Of a DNA stretch of 43,875 bases, positions 30,871-41,399 are shown in pieces. The notes under the pieces are model-generated. The model was not told where the DNA came from and did not search any database. It saw only the letters and a program-made list of their open reading frames with translations. The stretch covers positions 1 to 43,875 of the forward strand of contig JABANP010000444.1 in the NCBI GenBank assembly GCA_013115135.1. Direction: 5' to 3'. This DNA comes from Perkinsus olseni. Lineage: Eukaryota > Perkinsozoa > Perkinsida > Perkinsidae. Numbering within the stretch: the stretch's first letter is position 1; each line of letters begins with the position of its first letter. A program made the translations under genes and the position numbers.

Positions 30871-32688
30871 TTCCGGGCCGGAACCCAGCTCGTTTGGAGC
30901 TAATGATCTGCGGATTTCAACAGATCTGCTGCAAATCTGTTGAGACCCGCAAAGGACTGCGCCGAGAGCTAGGTCCAACTGTAAAAATTATACAACGCAC
31001 GTCCGCGGCAGCTTAGGTGTCCTCGCGCGGGTGCGCGTTCCCGTGCAGCACGTTGGGGAGAGCAGCGAGGTCATAGCCCGGGCACCGCAACGTTGTTCCC
31101 CCCGGTCTATTGGGGGACAGGGGAGAGGGGTGGGACGAGCAAAGATGCCCGTAGCCCAACAAGTCTTCTCTATAGCTATCGCCTTGCACACAAGCTCGAG
31201 CGAACGCTGCGCGCGCCCATAACGCGCCGCTCACTTCATCGTATCGCCCTTCCCCTCAAGTCGAAAGACTAAAACACGTCTCATGACCCGCGAATTGAAG
31301 AGAACGCCGCACTGTCATCACACGAAGTGGTTCATACAGCACAGTTCATGCTGGGACACGGTCTACCCTTGCGTGCCTAAGGAACACAGAGACAGCCCAT
31401 TCCACCAACTACTGTCAACGGTGGACCAGCTGAGGTGCACGGTACGCTATTCGCATGACACGACTTCGACCAGTCGAGATTTCAACAAATACCTCGGAAT
31501 ATCATGCGGTCTGCCACGTCTCTCGAGTAACGCCCGCGGTATGAAAAATCGTCTCACGCGGAGTGAATTCACGAGCAAGTGATACGTGAAACACTATTTA
31601 CACTCACCCACCTTAAAGACATTCCGCGGAATGCTCGAACTTCTTTGCGCCATTGCGCTCTCAATAATTATTTCCGCGACTCCACGTTATGAACTGCGCG
31701 AAGAACTGTTGGTCGCGCATACATATGTAACTCAAACGTTCAGGAGTCTTCTCTATACGTCGTATAGTATACGACCCCTCCCCGTCGCAAACAGCGTCGA
31801 ACCAATAACAAGTGAATGGCCAGGTAAAAGAGTGAAGACGCCCGGTGCTGGTCAGAATATACGTTATTAACCTCGTGGAAACTCTTCATATTTCAGAAGC
31901 TACGCGTTTTCCCTTAAATTCCGGGTTATCAAACCCGTTGTTTTTTGTCAATTCTTGAATCACCAGCTCTTACCTCATTCGCGATCGCTGCAACGTTTAG
32001 TATCCTGGGTAAGATCTTCAGATGCGCAACCTCCCCCTTGGCTGCCACACTTGCATCTCGTCGTGAGAAGACAGACTGTACGAGGGCCGTACTAACCTAA
32101 AAGTTAAACCACCGATCTGACCAGTGGACAGCCAGGAGTAGGACACGCTCAGTAGGAATATAGTTTTTGTCAACAAGTATAGTTGATGGATCAACTGTCT
32201 ACCGAGTACAACTATAGTTGATAGAAACTAGCAAATTCTTGAGAGCGAAGAGAATTCACTAGGACGAGGGACCCACCAACTGACTTTATTGAAGTTTATT
32301 TATTCATAAGTGATGCTGCCATACCCAGGTCCTGGGTAATTATAGTATCGGAAAAATCTATCCAAAATCCGGTATGTTCTATCATTTCCACACGACGGGT
32401 TCAGCTGGAAGCGGCGTTTCCCTTTCGAGCCGAGATTTGCTTACATTAATGTGAGTTGCGGCAGATTCCATTTGTCGCTGACTGTCCAACGCGCCATCCA
32501 GATACCATTGAAAGGTTCCTTCCCCAGCGGAAGCATCGAAACAGCACGCCAGATGGACCCATGCCGATCGAGATAGCTGAGAAGAAACATTGTCACTGTC
32601 CTAACGCAACTACAGTGCGGCATTGTCACAACAAGTGCCAGTGACAAGGCATTGTCAATGCCAATTATAATCCCGTATTACACGACGT
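30871..32688. other. No recognised gene
   Basis: Two plus-strand frames (31283-31582 and 31586-31870) are open but unlike any family I know. 32175-32225 has short inverted repeats around agttgatggatcaact and actatagttgat. 31100-31130 is a G-rich run. Confidence 0.35.
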
Positions 32689-33008
32689 CAGGGTGGCCCA
32701 GCGGGGAAGAATGCTATTCTTTCTTACCGGGAATTCCGGAAATTCCCGGGAAGAAAGAATGCTCAATATTCCCTGGAAGAATGGTTGAGATTCTTCCCGG
32801 GTATTTAGGTGCTTCGTTCCAATGGTTTGACCTGAGGAAGCATCGAGTACGGGCGGATATGCGCGCCGAAGGCGCGCGAAAAAAATTTGGGGGGCTCGTT
32901 TCAATGGGTAAGAATGCATTCTTTCTTCCCGGCTATATTCCCGGGAATTCCCGGAAATTCCCGGGAATGGGAAGAATGATCCATTCTTCCCACTTTTGGG
33001 CCACCCTG
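32689..33008. mobile_element. MITE of hAT type
   Basis: 320 bp bounded by perfect 12-bp inverted termini (cagggtggccca and tgggccaccctg) and flanked by an 8-bp direct duplication, cacgacgt, at 32681-32688 and 33009-33016. An 8-bp target duplication and ends starting CAGGG fit the hAT superfamily. The inside is made of gggaattcccgggaa-like and attctttctt-like words in both orientations, with no coding capacity. Confidence 0.85.
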
Positions 33009-33142
33009 CACGACGTTCACCCCGTTGTAGTTTCAACGGTACGGAGGTGGTTTGCAAGTTTAACGCGATCGTAATATCTCACTGCCTCGCGGTTCCTCAA
33101 TATTGGTGTCGTCTATCCCGTTATCAGCTGCGTGGTCTCTCC

Positions 33143-33321
33143 ACACGGGTGCCAAATCGGTACGAAATAGTGGGAAAACTCATGAAGCAGCGTTTCGCCG
33201 TTTCTCAACATACAGAAACAAGTATAGATTCTGGATCTCCGTACTCTATCGCATGTCCATGTGTGAACATCTAGCCACCGGGGTTTTTTCCCACTATTTC
33301 GTGCCGATTTGACACCCGTGT
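33143..33321. mobile_element. Second inverted-repeat element (MITE-like)
   Basis: About 36-bp termini: acacgggtgccaaatcggta followed by cgaaatagtgggaaaa, and the complementary right end, with two differences. 179 bp in total, no open frame. I see no clear target duplication. Confidence 0.7.
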
Positions 33322-33673
33322 CTAGCAATAGACGCCATTGATATCACTAATTTGAAAGTAGTAATGAAACAGTCTGAGCCCCCCCACTCAGACACTGACG
33401 AATCGCCTGTGACGCGAAAAAGTTTTTTCGTCGCAAGTTTCGGACTGGCGACAGGTAGAAAGTTTTAACCTATCACCAGTCAGAAATTCGGTTCTACTAG
33501 AAACAGGCAACTGTAATATTCACCTACGGTAACTTACCGGTAACTTGCTTACCGTCGGTAAGAGACGCGTTACGCTGTCGCTCGTATATTAACGAGAAAG
33601 ATGAGCTCTGAAATCTCAGACTCTATCATCTTCACGAACATGCGCGCCATGCACCGTCCACATAACACAATCG

Positions 33674-33813
33674 AGCTGTGCTCATACTAGCTTCGCACCA
33701 TCAACCCATTCTCTCAACTACTCCACTTCCTATCTGTTCTATCTCGTTCACTATGAGCCCAATCTACTTATGTTGTGTTCTACTACTACACCCACTGTAA
33801 CCAGATAGTGCAG
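33674..33813 (-). repeat. Introner-like repeat, intergenic or in an unseen intron
   Basis: Nearly identical (minus strand) to the start of the coiled-coil gene intron at 39339-39205, including gtgggtgtagtagtagaaca and cagataggaa. Here the first bases are gctgcact rather than a GT donor. If it is intronic, a minus-strand exon should lie near 33820-34080. Confidence 0.7.
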
Positions 33814-35878
33814 CCATCTGGGAGTCCCAAATGGGGCTCCAAAACGGCGTGCCGTTGCCTCATTTTCGGTGGCAAATTGGGACCGAGTAGACACTAACGT
33901 GCAAGTATTCCATCTTTTCCGCTCACCTCTTTTTGTGTAGGGAATTCCACGCTATGACCAGTCAACGTCTGAGAGTCACTACCGGCAGCATACGATAGCC
34001 AATGCAGTACCACACGCCGCTGAGGACAAGTCAGACAATACCGGAAGCCCACTCGATCCAGGAGGAACGAAGTCAGCACTGAGGGTCACTAGCGTATCGT
34101 GAGCGCTTACTCGTCTGTCCACTGTGACAGCCAGCCTAGAGAAGGTTGCCTCATCAGAATTGGAGTATCGGGCGAGAAGGACCGTCTCAGGTCTTGTAAC
34201 TGAGTAATGACGCGCAACTGATGGCGAGGCCCAATGCTGCTGGTGACTAACTTGTGCTACGCTCCGCCTGAGTTTAAGCGTGCGAAATACTTCAAGTACT
34301 GCCTACATTTTAAGCTGCATCTCACGAGCCTCCTTTGGTATTGACTTCTACGTAAGTGCAAGAAGACCATGTCGTTATTATTTTGCTCATATGTACAATA
34401 AAAGCCCCGGGGGTGCTTGTGAGATGGGTCCTGGCAGACTACTCTGCACGCATAATCGAGAGCGGAGCGTAACGTGATGCAACAAATTGAAGTGGATCTC
34501 TCGTCACGAGAGATCCACTTCAATTTGTTGAAGAGTCACGAGTGTGTCCGACACACGAGAGTCTCGTGTGTCTCTAAGAATGTGTTCTGATATCTTCTAG
34601 CATCAAGCTAATGGACTAGATTCAACACGAACTATTGCTGGTATTGATTGCGTTATTGCAGATGCTTTCACTCTTCAGTGGTATCCACGTCATCACTATG
34701 TTCACCACCTGAAACCTTGGTATACCAGCTCCTCCATTACAGGTTCACAGCAATTACTATTCGCTACCGGGCCCCGTCATTCGTCTCTGTGAGATCTGTT
34801 GCGTCTCTTTTTGTGCAGTTGCTCCACTTTTATGTGGAGCACCCCCTGGCCTGACGCTAGCACGCTAGTGGGGTCGCCACATTGTACACAGATAGTTGAG
34901 TTCAGACTTGTCAGCACTTTGTGTGTCGAGTTGTTCTTCAAGCGGCCTATCTACTCGGCAACTTCCCCACAGTCCCGATGGTTTCGTTCATTGAAAAGTC
35001 AAAGGCGTCCGCTAAGAGCACGGTATACAGGCAAAAGAAGCAAGCCCAGCCTACTAGTCACTGAGTTGCACTTGAGCCACATCGCCACTGTCACCCCGCC
35101 CGACTGTCCCATCCTTCGAGTAACACTATGATCACGAACGTTCACCAAACTGGTACGTCTATTTTCGCCAACTCGAGCGTCAGAGGTCATAAACGGGAGT
35201 GAGTAGATGAGCTGCGACTTCATAGCCGCTCTAGAGGCACCTTGCAAGCTCAGATGAGATGCTAACAAATGGTCTCCAATTCCGTACTCACCGGTAGGAA
35301 TCTGCTCCGTTCTTCTGTCGCCGTTCGGTGTGGAGCTTGACACGTCCTGAAGAAGGACGATCAGTCTCGCCCGGTCTACCAGCTCCTATTCGACGTATCG
35401 TTCAAGTGTTAAATCTCCCCTATTTATAGATCACCGGATCCCTCTTGGCCGCACGAGAAAACTGTACACACGCCTCGATGGCACTAGTGTAATGGACCTT
35501 CTTAGGTGCGCCGCGCGGTGAGAAGTTCGACTGTTCTCCAATCAACTTCAACGGGCACCTTTCTTTTCGTCACATCCCATGGTGTGCCAAGAAATATACT
35601 CCCCGACTAAGCAAAGGGTCGTGTAGGGCGTCTTATTTGAAGTAGTGTCACGATTGCGCATGCGTGCAAACTATTGTGTCCTAGCTTAGTAAGATACAGT
35701 ATCTTCTAGGGTCAGTACGAAACTACTACTTGTATACCAAGCTCAGACCTTCAATCATTGATTCACAACTACTCCTGTTGTGCTATTCAATATCGGCACA
35801 GGAGAAGCTCTCACCACTCATTCCATCACCTATAATCGCGAAATAAATTCGCCACCCAATATTGCCCGTGAGCGCGCA
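33814..35878. other. No recognised gene
   Basis: Frames at 34648-35131 (plus) and 34999-35343 (minus) are open but not recognisable. A strong hairpin lies at 34480-34530, followed by smaller ones (acacacgagagtctcgtgtgt near 34551). Confidence 0.35.
34480..34530. repeat. Perfect 25-bp hairpin with 1-nt loop
   Basis: Left arm caacaaattgaagtggatct followed by ctcgt, central c, then the exact complement. Confidence 0.95.
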
Positions 35879-36370
35879 TCACTCAAGCTCATCTTCACGC
35901 TGATAGATTCGTGTGTAATTTCATAAGACAAGTAAACAGTGTCTTCCAGCGCTGTACCTACCCGAGGCCCTCCACCAGAGGAGCAGTTGTCAACGATCCA
36001 ATCCTTTACGCTCCTCAACGGCGTCAGCGTTCCCTCGTAAAAAAAAATCTCCGAGGCTCTGTGCAGCTTCACAACAGGCAGCAGGCGGCCTTCAAGATGA
36101 TTCTCGACGATGAATCGATCGGCCTCCTCGAGAGAACCAATATCAGAATCAACGGCATACTCGACATTGACAAAGACAACCCGAAGCTCCTCCGTGCCGC
36201 ACACCGGTAGTCCCTGGAGGAAATAGTTAGGGAAATGCAAGAGAGCAAGTGATCACCTGTAATTCCTTCCCTGCTGTAACCATATCGTCGGGCCTTCTCA
36301 TGCATTCCCTGTTCCACGGTGAGTAGAATATGATAACCGTCAGAGATTCTGGAACGCCGATCGAGTCTAC
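35879..36370 (-). CDS. Thioredoxin-fold (protein disulfide isomerase-like) protein, C-terminal exons
   Basis: Three exons in phase 0: 36370-36257, 36213-35962 and 35899-35879. The introns are 43 nt (gtgatc, ctaac branch-like site, tcctccag) and 62 nt (gtaggt, tatcag). Joined, they give 128 residues. SLTVIIFYSPWNREC corresponds to the FYAPWCGHC active-site strand. VVFVNVEYAVDSDI follows, then LLPVVKLHR in the cis-proline position, FFYEGTL, and SVKDWIVDN as the last helix. The first active-site cysteine is Asn and the motif is N-R-E-C, so normal dithiol chemistry is unlikely. The tail is REDELE, near but not equal to an ER-retention signal. The 5' exon(s) and signal peptide are not found; the first acceptor is ctatcag at 36371. 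Confidence 0.6.
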
Positions 36371-37682
36371 CTGATAGCACTGCTGTCTCCCGATGGCCCC
36401 GATGAAACTGCGTGTTTGGCTAGTGCTAGTAAACGAGGCTCGGCCAGTCCAGCCACAACGAGGATATCACAGGGTTGGTTATGGTGAAACTTCGGTTACA
36501 CATTATCAATTCGTTAATCCCTTCCACCGTAAATTTTTTACCACTGGCGAATCAGTAATTTATCACTATTAAATCACTGAATGGCAGTGATCACCGTCAC
36601 TCACCTCCCTAGGCGATACGCACTCTAAGCCCTCCCTTCTCAAAGTCAGCGGGATCTCCAGGCGGCTCCACTCATCCTCGAGGCACCTGATGCGAAGATC
36701 ATCGAGACACTACACGCGGGACTGTTCCGTTCATAGGCAACTCGTGATTCCTGACCACACGCTGTGGACACAGTCGTTTGATCGTCGTATGAAAAAAATT
36801 TTCCCCTGAAAATTTTACCTTTTTTGCAAAAATTTACTCACGAACGTCGAAAGCATGCAATATTGAGGACAAATAAAAATGACCACCAGCTAAGTAGTCC
36901 AGCTAAGATAAGGTTCAACCCGTTCAATTTCACCGTGGTTCCTTATCAAAGAACGCCATCTCGAAAGCATGGCGTATTCAATAGCCTTCAAAAGGACCTC
37001 TCTCACCATCTCTCGATAGATCTGCTGCGCTTCATCGGCCCAGCTGTCACGCAACTCCTGAATCACCAGCAAAAATCTAACTATCACCGAAAGAGGGCAG
37101 CTTACTCCCGGCCTCTCGACTCCCCGATGCTCGCGCAGTACCTAACAACAAAGAACGGCTTCTCTCTCAAGTCAGTAACCAACGATACTGCCAGTAGAGG
37201 GTGGTGGCTGGTGTAACAAAATTCACGATTTTTCCACGATTTTTCCACGATTTTCCCACTATTTTCCCACGATTTTTTCACGATTTTCTTCACGTCATTG
37301 ACATACGCAGAGATCCCGCTATCGGAACGGAACGGCCTTACGCTCGATCTGATGCGGGATAGAGCATGAAAATCTCCGCCTTAGCACGAGTCTCTTCGAC
37401 CAACTCGAGGAGCTCCTTTGATTCAGCCTGACAATCCAACGACCCGAGTTCAATCCCAAGGACGAGCACTTCTACCTCCACAAAACTTACGACAAAGTGG
37501 GGAAAGCTCGACGCCTTGACATGCTCGCGTACTAGTAAAAGTAACGGTCAAATTAATACGAGAAGATTCGACAATCGTACCATCGGCGATAGCCAGGCCG
37601 GATACGTAGCTATCTCATTCCTTATTATGGGCGTCTTAGGGAAGGTTGTCACTCATGTAAGACACGGAAAAAAAGATACGCT
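36371..37682. other. Unresolved; possible exon and an 11-bp tandem repeat
   Basis: 37224-37293 is a run of about six 11-12-bp units (acgatttttcc type). A minus-strand stretch at 37062-36890 reads ELRDSWADEAQQIYREM after an acceptor-like ttcag and may be an exon, without a recognised family. 36541-36600 has short inverted repeats around the cactga/tcagtg words. Confidence 0.35.
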
Positions 37683-40136
37683 TTAATAGTAGATTCCTCT
37701 CCCTACAGCCATGTCATCGATCATCTCGAGCTCCGCCTTCGCTCCGCCGACTTTTTTGTTCAAATCTTTCAGAGAGGCCGTGGATCGATTCAGTCTGTCC
37801 ACTATTTCCAGCCTGAAGACCCCGAACTATCTCGGCTGCAAAGGACCAACTACTCGTATGACGATCACAATTTCTTCCAACTGGCGGAAGAATTTCAGTA
37901 ATAAATTTTGTGACTATGTAGAATCAAGAACTAGTTTGACGTGTTCACGTTGAAACGCGTTAAAATGGATGATGATTCTAGACCGCCGTTGCTCGCTTTA
38001 CCGCAACCGCAGCATCGCTACGATCTGTGAGAACTGTCATAGAAGTGCCAATCGTCAAAATCGATCAACCGTTTCATTATATGAAAAATCAAGGTTCACC
38101 TGTCTTTGAACTTCCTCCTGTGACTGAATCTATCGATTAGCTCGAGAGTATCTTTAAATTCGTTCATCTCCTTCTTGAGCTTCTCTTGCTGTTTTTGCTC
38201 CACTTTCACCTTCGCGTCGATCACGTCAAGCTTCTGACGCGCCTGACACAACCACAACCCGAGCTATTCCGTATCTTGCACGGTCAACCTCAAAGATACT
38301 TCCCCAATACTCACATCTGACACTTCCTGCCTATTCAAACGTATCTTAGCTTGATGCACGCTCCGTATCCGAGAGGTCGGCGGCACGGACGAAATCTCTG
38401 CCGACAGTCGATCTAACGGCGACCAAATCACTTCCCGAATCACATCCTCCGCAAAAACCTTTGATATCAGTTCCAAGCACTGGTCTATGCTTCACCTTTC
38501 CATTGCTGCGCTATGACCAACGGAACGGAAGAGCCGATAACAACTTGTCTTTGCCAGGTCCCTCATCAAACAAGAAAGAAGTTATTCTCTCAATGACGCT
38601 ACTTTCTATCTACTCTATGATTCATAGTGGACGAGATATGGCTCACAGTCTATGATCCCAATCTACCGTTGTTGCGTTCGGCAACTACATTCCCTTCAAC
38701 TAGATGATGCCGATCCGCTCTCGAACAAGGGAAGAAGAGAAGCGCAGGGATTCTCGACCCCACACTGCCATTTAAAAAGCCCAGGCCCCCCCAAAAAACT
38801 CACTGTTGCTGATCAGAAAATCTCTCGAAAATACGGAAAAAAATTTACGCAAGGGCAACTCGCTCACCCAATAGCTGCTCCTTTACGTTGATCTCCTCTT
38901 GCAAATCTGCTCGCTCTTCCTCCAGGCCACGCAGCCGTGCCAGTACTTCTCCAAGCTCTGCCGAAACCTGAGACGACACCAAACGGAACCAATTTCGTGG
39001 CGCGTGACGGGAGTGCCCGCAGCCTTCGAAAAATCTGCTATAGGAGCAATTGAGCGAGGAGGCACAGTATTGTCACCAACTTGACTTCTCCATTTGCACT
39101 GTCTACATAACACAATCGCAGTGATGGTATACTACGATTAGCATTCTCCCTCTTTAGTTATACTTCTGCCCGTTCATAGAAAGTTGGTATGCATCTGGTA
39201 GCTGTGCTCATACTAGCTTCGCACCATCAACCCATTCCCTCAACTACTCCATTTCCTATCTGTTCTATCTCGTTCACTATGAGCCCAATCTACTTCTGTT
39301 GTGTTCTACTACTACACCCACTGTAACCAGATAGTGCACATTTTCGATAACTTGCCCACCCACCCCACGAAGCTGCTGCTCAACCTGCACTCGGCCGATC
39401 GCGTGGTCTCCGCTCTTCTCACACGCCACAGCGCATTCAATATGTTTCTTCGCTCGACTCCTCGCCTGTTCCATGCTCGCCTTGCTTTCTTCCACCTCCT
39501 TTTCGATTAGCTGCAGTTCTGACAAGCGAAAGGTCCCTGGTTCCATCCCGGCACCTCGTCTCTAGAGCATTCTAGACTACAGCTCACTCATTCACCGATG
39601 GCAATCCAGGATTTCCGAATGGAGTGGTATCACCAGCAGGTATGCACACAATATTCACCTTCCAGTGTCTCCTCTTTCGCCCGTTCACAGCCTCTAAACT
39701 CCGTCCTTCTCTCTCTCTTCGCTTGCTTCAACGCTCCATACGACGGACTGACCGAAACAACCAGAAACACTAGAAATCTTCGCTGTGCGCAAAGATATCC
39801 GTATCTTAAGCTCACTCATCCTTCCGCTTAGCCGCCGTAGCTGCATCCTTAGCCAGTTTCGCAATCATCTCCCGATCCGAACACTCTTCTCGGATCTGAC
39901 GGCCATCAAAGGACTGGCCACCGATTATCCAATTATGTCATCACGAAAATTCCGCCCCAAAATTCCCATCAAAAAAATTCCCTCTACCCGTTTCAATTTT
40001 GCTCTCGTAGCCTTCATCATGCGAGCTCCCTCACTGGCAGCTTCCTCGAGGGCGTCTGCTTGCTGCGTGAAAGTCCGCGACTCCATGCGGTGCGACCATG
40101 CTTGCTTTAGGCACTGCAGCTCTTGCGTCGATCGGC
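37683..40136 (-). CDS. Long coiled-coil protein, eight exons recognised
   Basis: Exons, 5' to 3' on the minus strand: 40136-39988, 39895-39816, 39747-39659, 39536-39340, 38967-38849, about 38489-38315, 38242-38100, 37812-37683. All joins keep phase, except that the start of the sixth exon is a choice among acceptors. Introns are 92, 68, 122, 372, about 359, 72 and 287 nt. The product (about 360 residues seen) is mostly heptad-like: QADALEEAASEGARMM, AKLAKDAATAAKRK, LQLIEKEVEESKASMEQ, LARLRGLEEERADLQEE, KVKVEQKQQEKLKKEM, LNRSTASLKDLNKKV. The sixth exon is less coiled (VFAEDVIREVIWSPLD). It ends MAVGRGIYY. Probably a cytoskeletal or scaffold protein; no specific family can be named. The first in-frame Met is at about 40080 and an upstream 5' exon is possible. 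Two of the longer introns carry the introner-like repeat. Confidence 0.7.
39095..39339 (-). repeat. Introner-like repeat at the 5' splice site of the fourth coiled-coil intron
   Basis: The repeat begins gtgcactatctggttacagt exactly at the predicted donor after QVIEN and runs through the agattgggctcatagtgaac signature. Compared with 33674-33813 it has an insert of about 80 nt after gcacagct, then resumes with cgattgtgttatgt. A weaker copy lies in the next intron at about 38600-38700. Confidence 0.65.
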
Positions 40137-40341
40137 CTGATATTCGAGTGGCCAGGCAAGAACGCGAGGTGCAGAAAATTGATATGAAAAGCAGTATAGA
40201 ATTCGGTGAGTGCTGAGTATTTATACTAATTGTAGAGGAATTGCAAGAGTGCAAGATGATGTAGTTTTGCCGTGAGCTATTGTCATCAGAAGTTTATAGA
40301 GGCACTCATTATCAGAGGTTCTAGAAGAGAGGTCGGTTACT

Positions 40342-40363
40342 AACGTAGCCATCTTGGCTCAAG
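40342..40363 (+). other. Spliced-leader-like 22-mer
   Basis: cgtagccatcttggctcaag preceded by aa. It matches 21 of 22 positions of the Perkinsus leader as I recall it (the second base is a instead of c). The next bases are ttgtc, not a GT donor, so it is not an ordinary SL RNA gene. It is either an SL RNA pseudogene or the 5' end of a reinserted trans-spliced cDNA. It lies in the gap between two minus-strand genes. Confidence 0.6.
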
Positions 40364-40884
40364 TTGTCATGTTGCGATATCTCTAGTCTCAACAGTGAGG
40401 AACAGCGTACCGAGTTAGTCGAGCCATACGCATTGGAAGAGGGTGGTAGAAAATTACAGAAATTTTTTCTGATTCCGATGGTCCCGTCGTAAATTCAAAT
40501 ACCATTATATCTCCATAGATTTATAAATCATCTTTATCACTTGGTTGGAAGTGCTAAAGATCTACCGAAAGTTCTGCTTCACGACGAAGTTAGCTGGCGC
40601 GATGCTGGCAGGGAGGACCGTCCTAGGTTCAAACGAGAATTTTATGCAGACTTCACGCTTCTTCCCATCTTGTGTTGACTAAGAGCGACAACGGAGGAGA
40701 AGCAACACGCTCCCACCTCTGAGATCACCCGCGGTGATGCGCTTAGCCGTGCCTGAACAGCACCGTCATATCTCACTACTTTGGCGCTTCCTCGGCTAAG
40801 GGACTGCTATCGACCGCCAAAACAACAACGAAGCTCGGCTCTTCCCCAGACACTTCCGGAGCATCAGCAAGCAAATCGCAGCAG

Positions 40885-41383
40885 CTAGCGACTAGAAGAG
40901 TTTTCAAGATCACTATTCCGTTCAGATTCTTCTAACCGATGGCGATAAAGCACAGAAAGCAGTATCCAGGATTCGAACCCGGGATCTCACCGTCCTCATC
41001 ACAACTATTTCTTCTCTCAAACACCGCAGCAGGAGCAGCTGCATTCTCCTGAAAGCGGCACTCGACAGCTGCTCATGAACTCTCATCGGACTTTTTCGCG
41101 CCCAGGAATAAGACTTATACGTCACGAATGACGTCGTATGACGAAGAGAAAGGTCGGAGGGAAACCATTCCTGACCACCATGCTTCCAGGCCTCCCCCTT
41201 CCGGATGACCATTCCTCCAGCAGACACTTGTTCTTGCAAATACGGATCATGCCGGGATCGAACCCGGGACCTACTCGAGCATCCTTGGAAGTTTCGGTCT
41301 CCACCATGTCCTGCTGGAGCTTCGCAAATTCTATCGCCAACGCCGTGTTGGTCTCCTCTTCAATTCGGCGATCGCTCTCAAAT
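40885..41383 (-). CDS. C-terminal exons of an unrecognised charged protein
   Basis: Exon 41383-41275 reads FESDRRIEEETNTALAIEF then AKLQQDMVETETSKDAR, a coiled coil between a catcag acceptor and a gtaggt donor. A 42-nt intron leads to a short exon (NKCLLEEW). An exon ending at 40991 reads VECRFQENAAAPAAVFERR then NSCDED. A 59-nt intron (40990-40932) leads to the last exon, 40931-40885, EESERNSDLENSSSR then TAG. The middle joins (41230-41070) are unresolved. Two of the introns share the block tcccgggttcga near their 5' ends, like a tRNA T arm. More exons probably lie upstream in 41.4-42.3 kb, for instance FGGSFIAGHFMESKHQ near 42000-41940. Confidence 0.45.
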
Positions 41384-41399
41384 CTGATGCATGAGATAT

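Noticed and set aside
40970..41045. True tRNA gene on the minus strand
   Set aside because: The T arm and part of the acceptor stem fit, but no D arm or anticodon arm pairs correctly upstream, and the upstream DNA reads as an exon.
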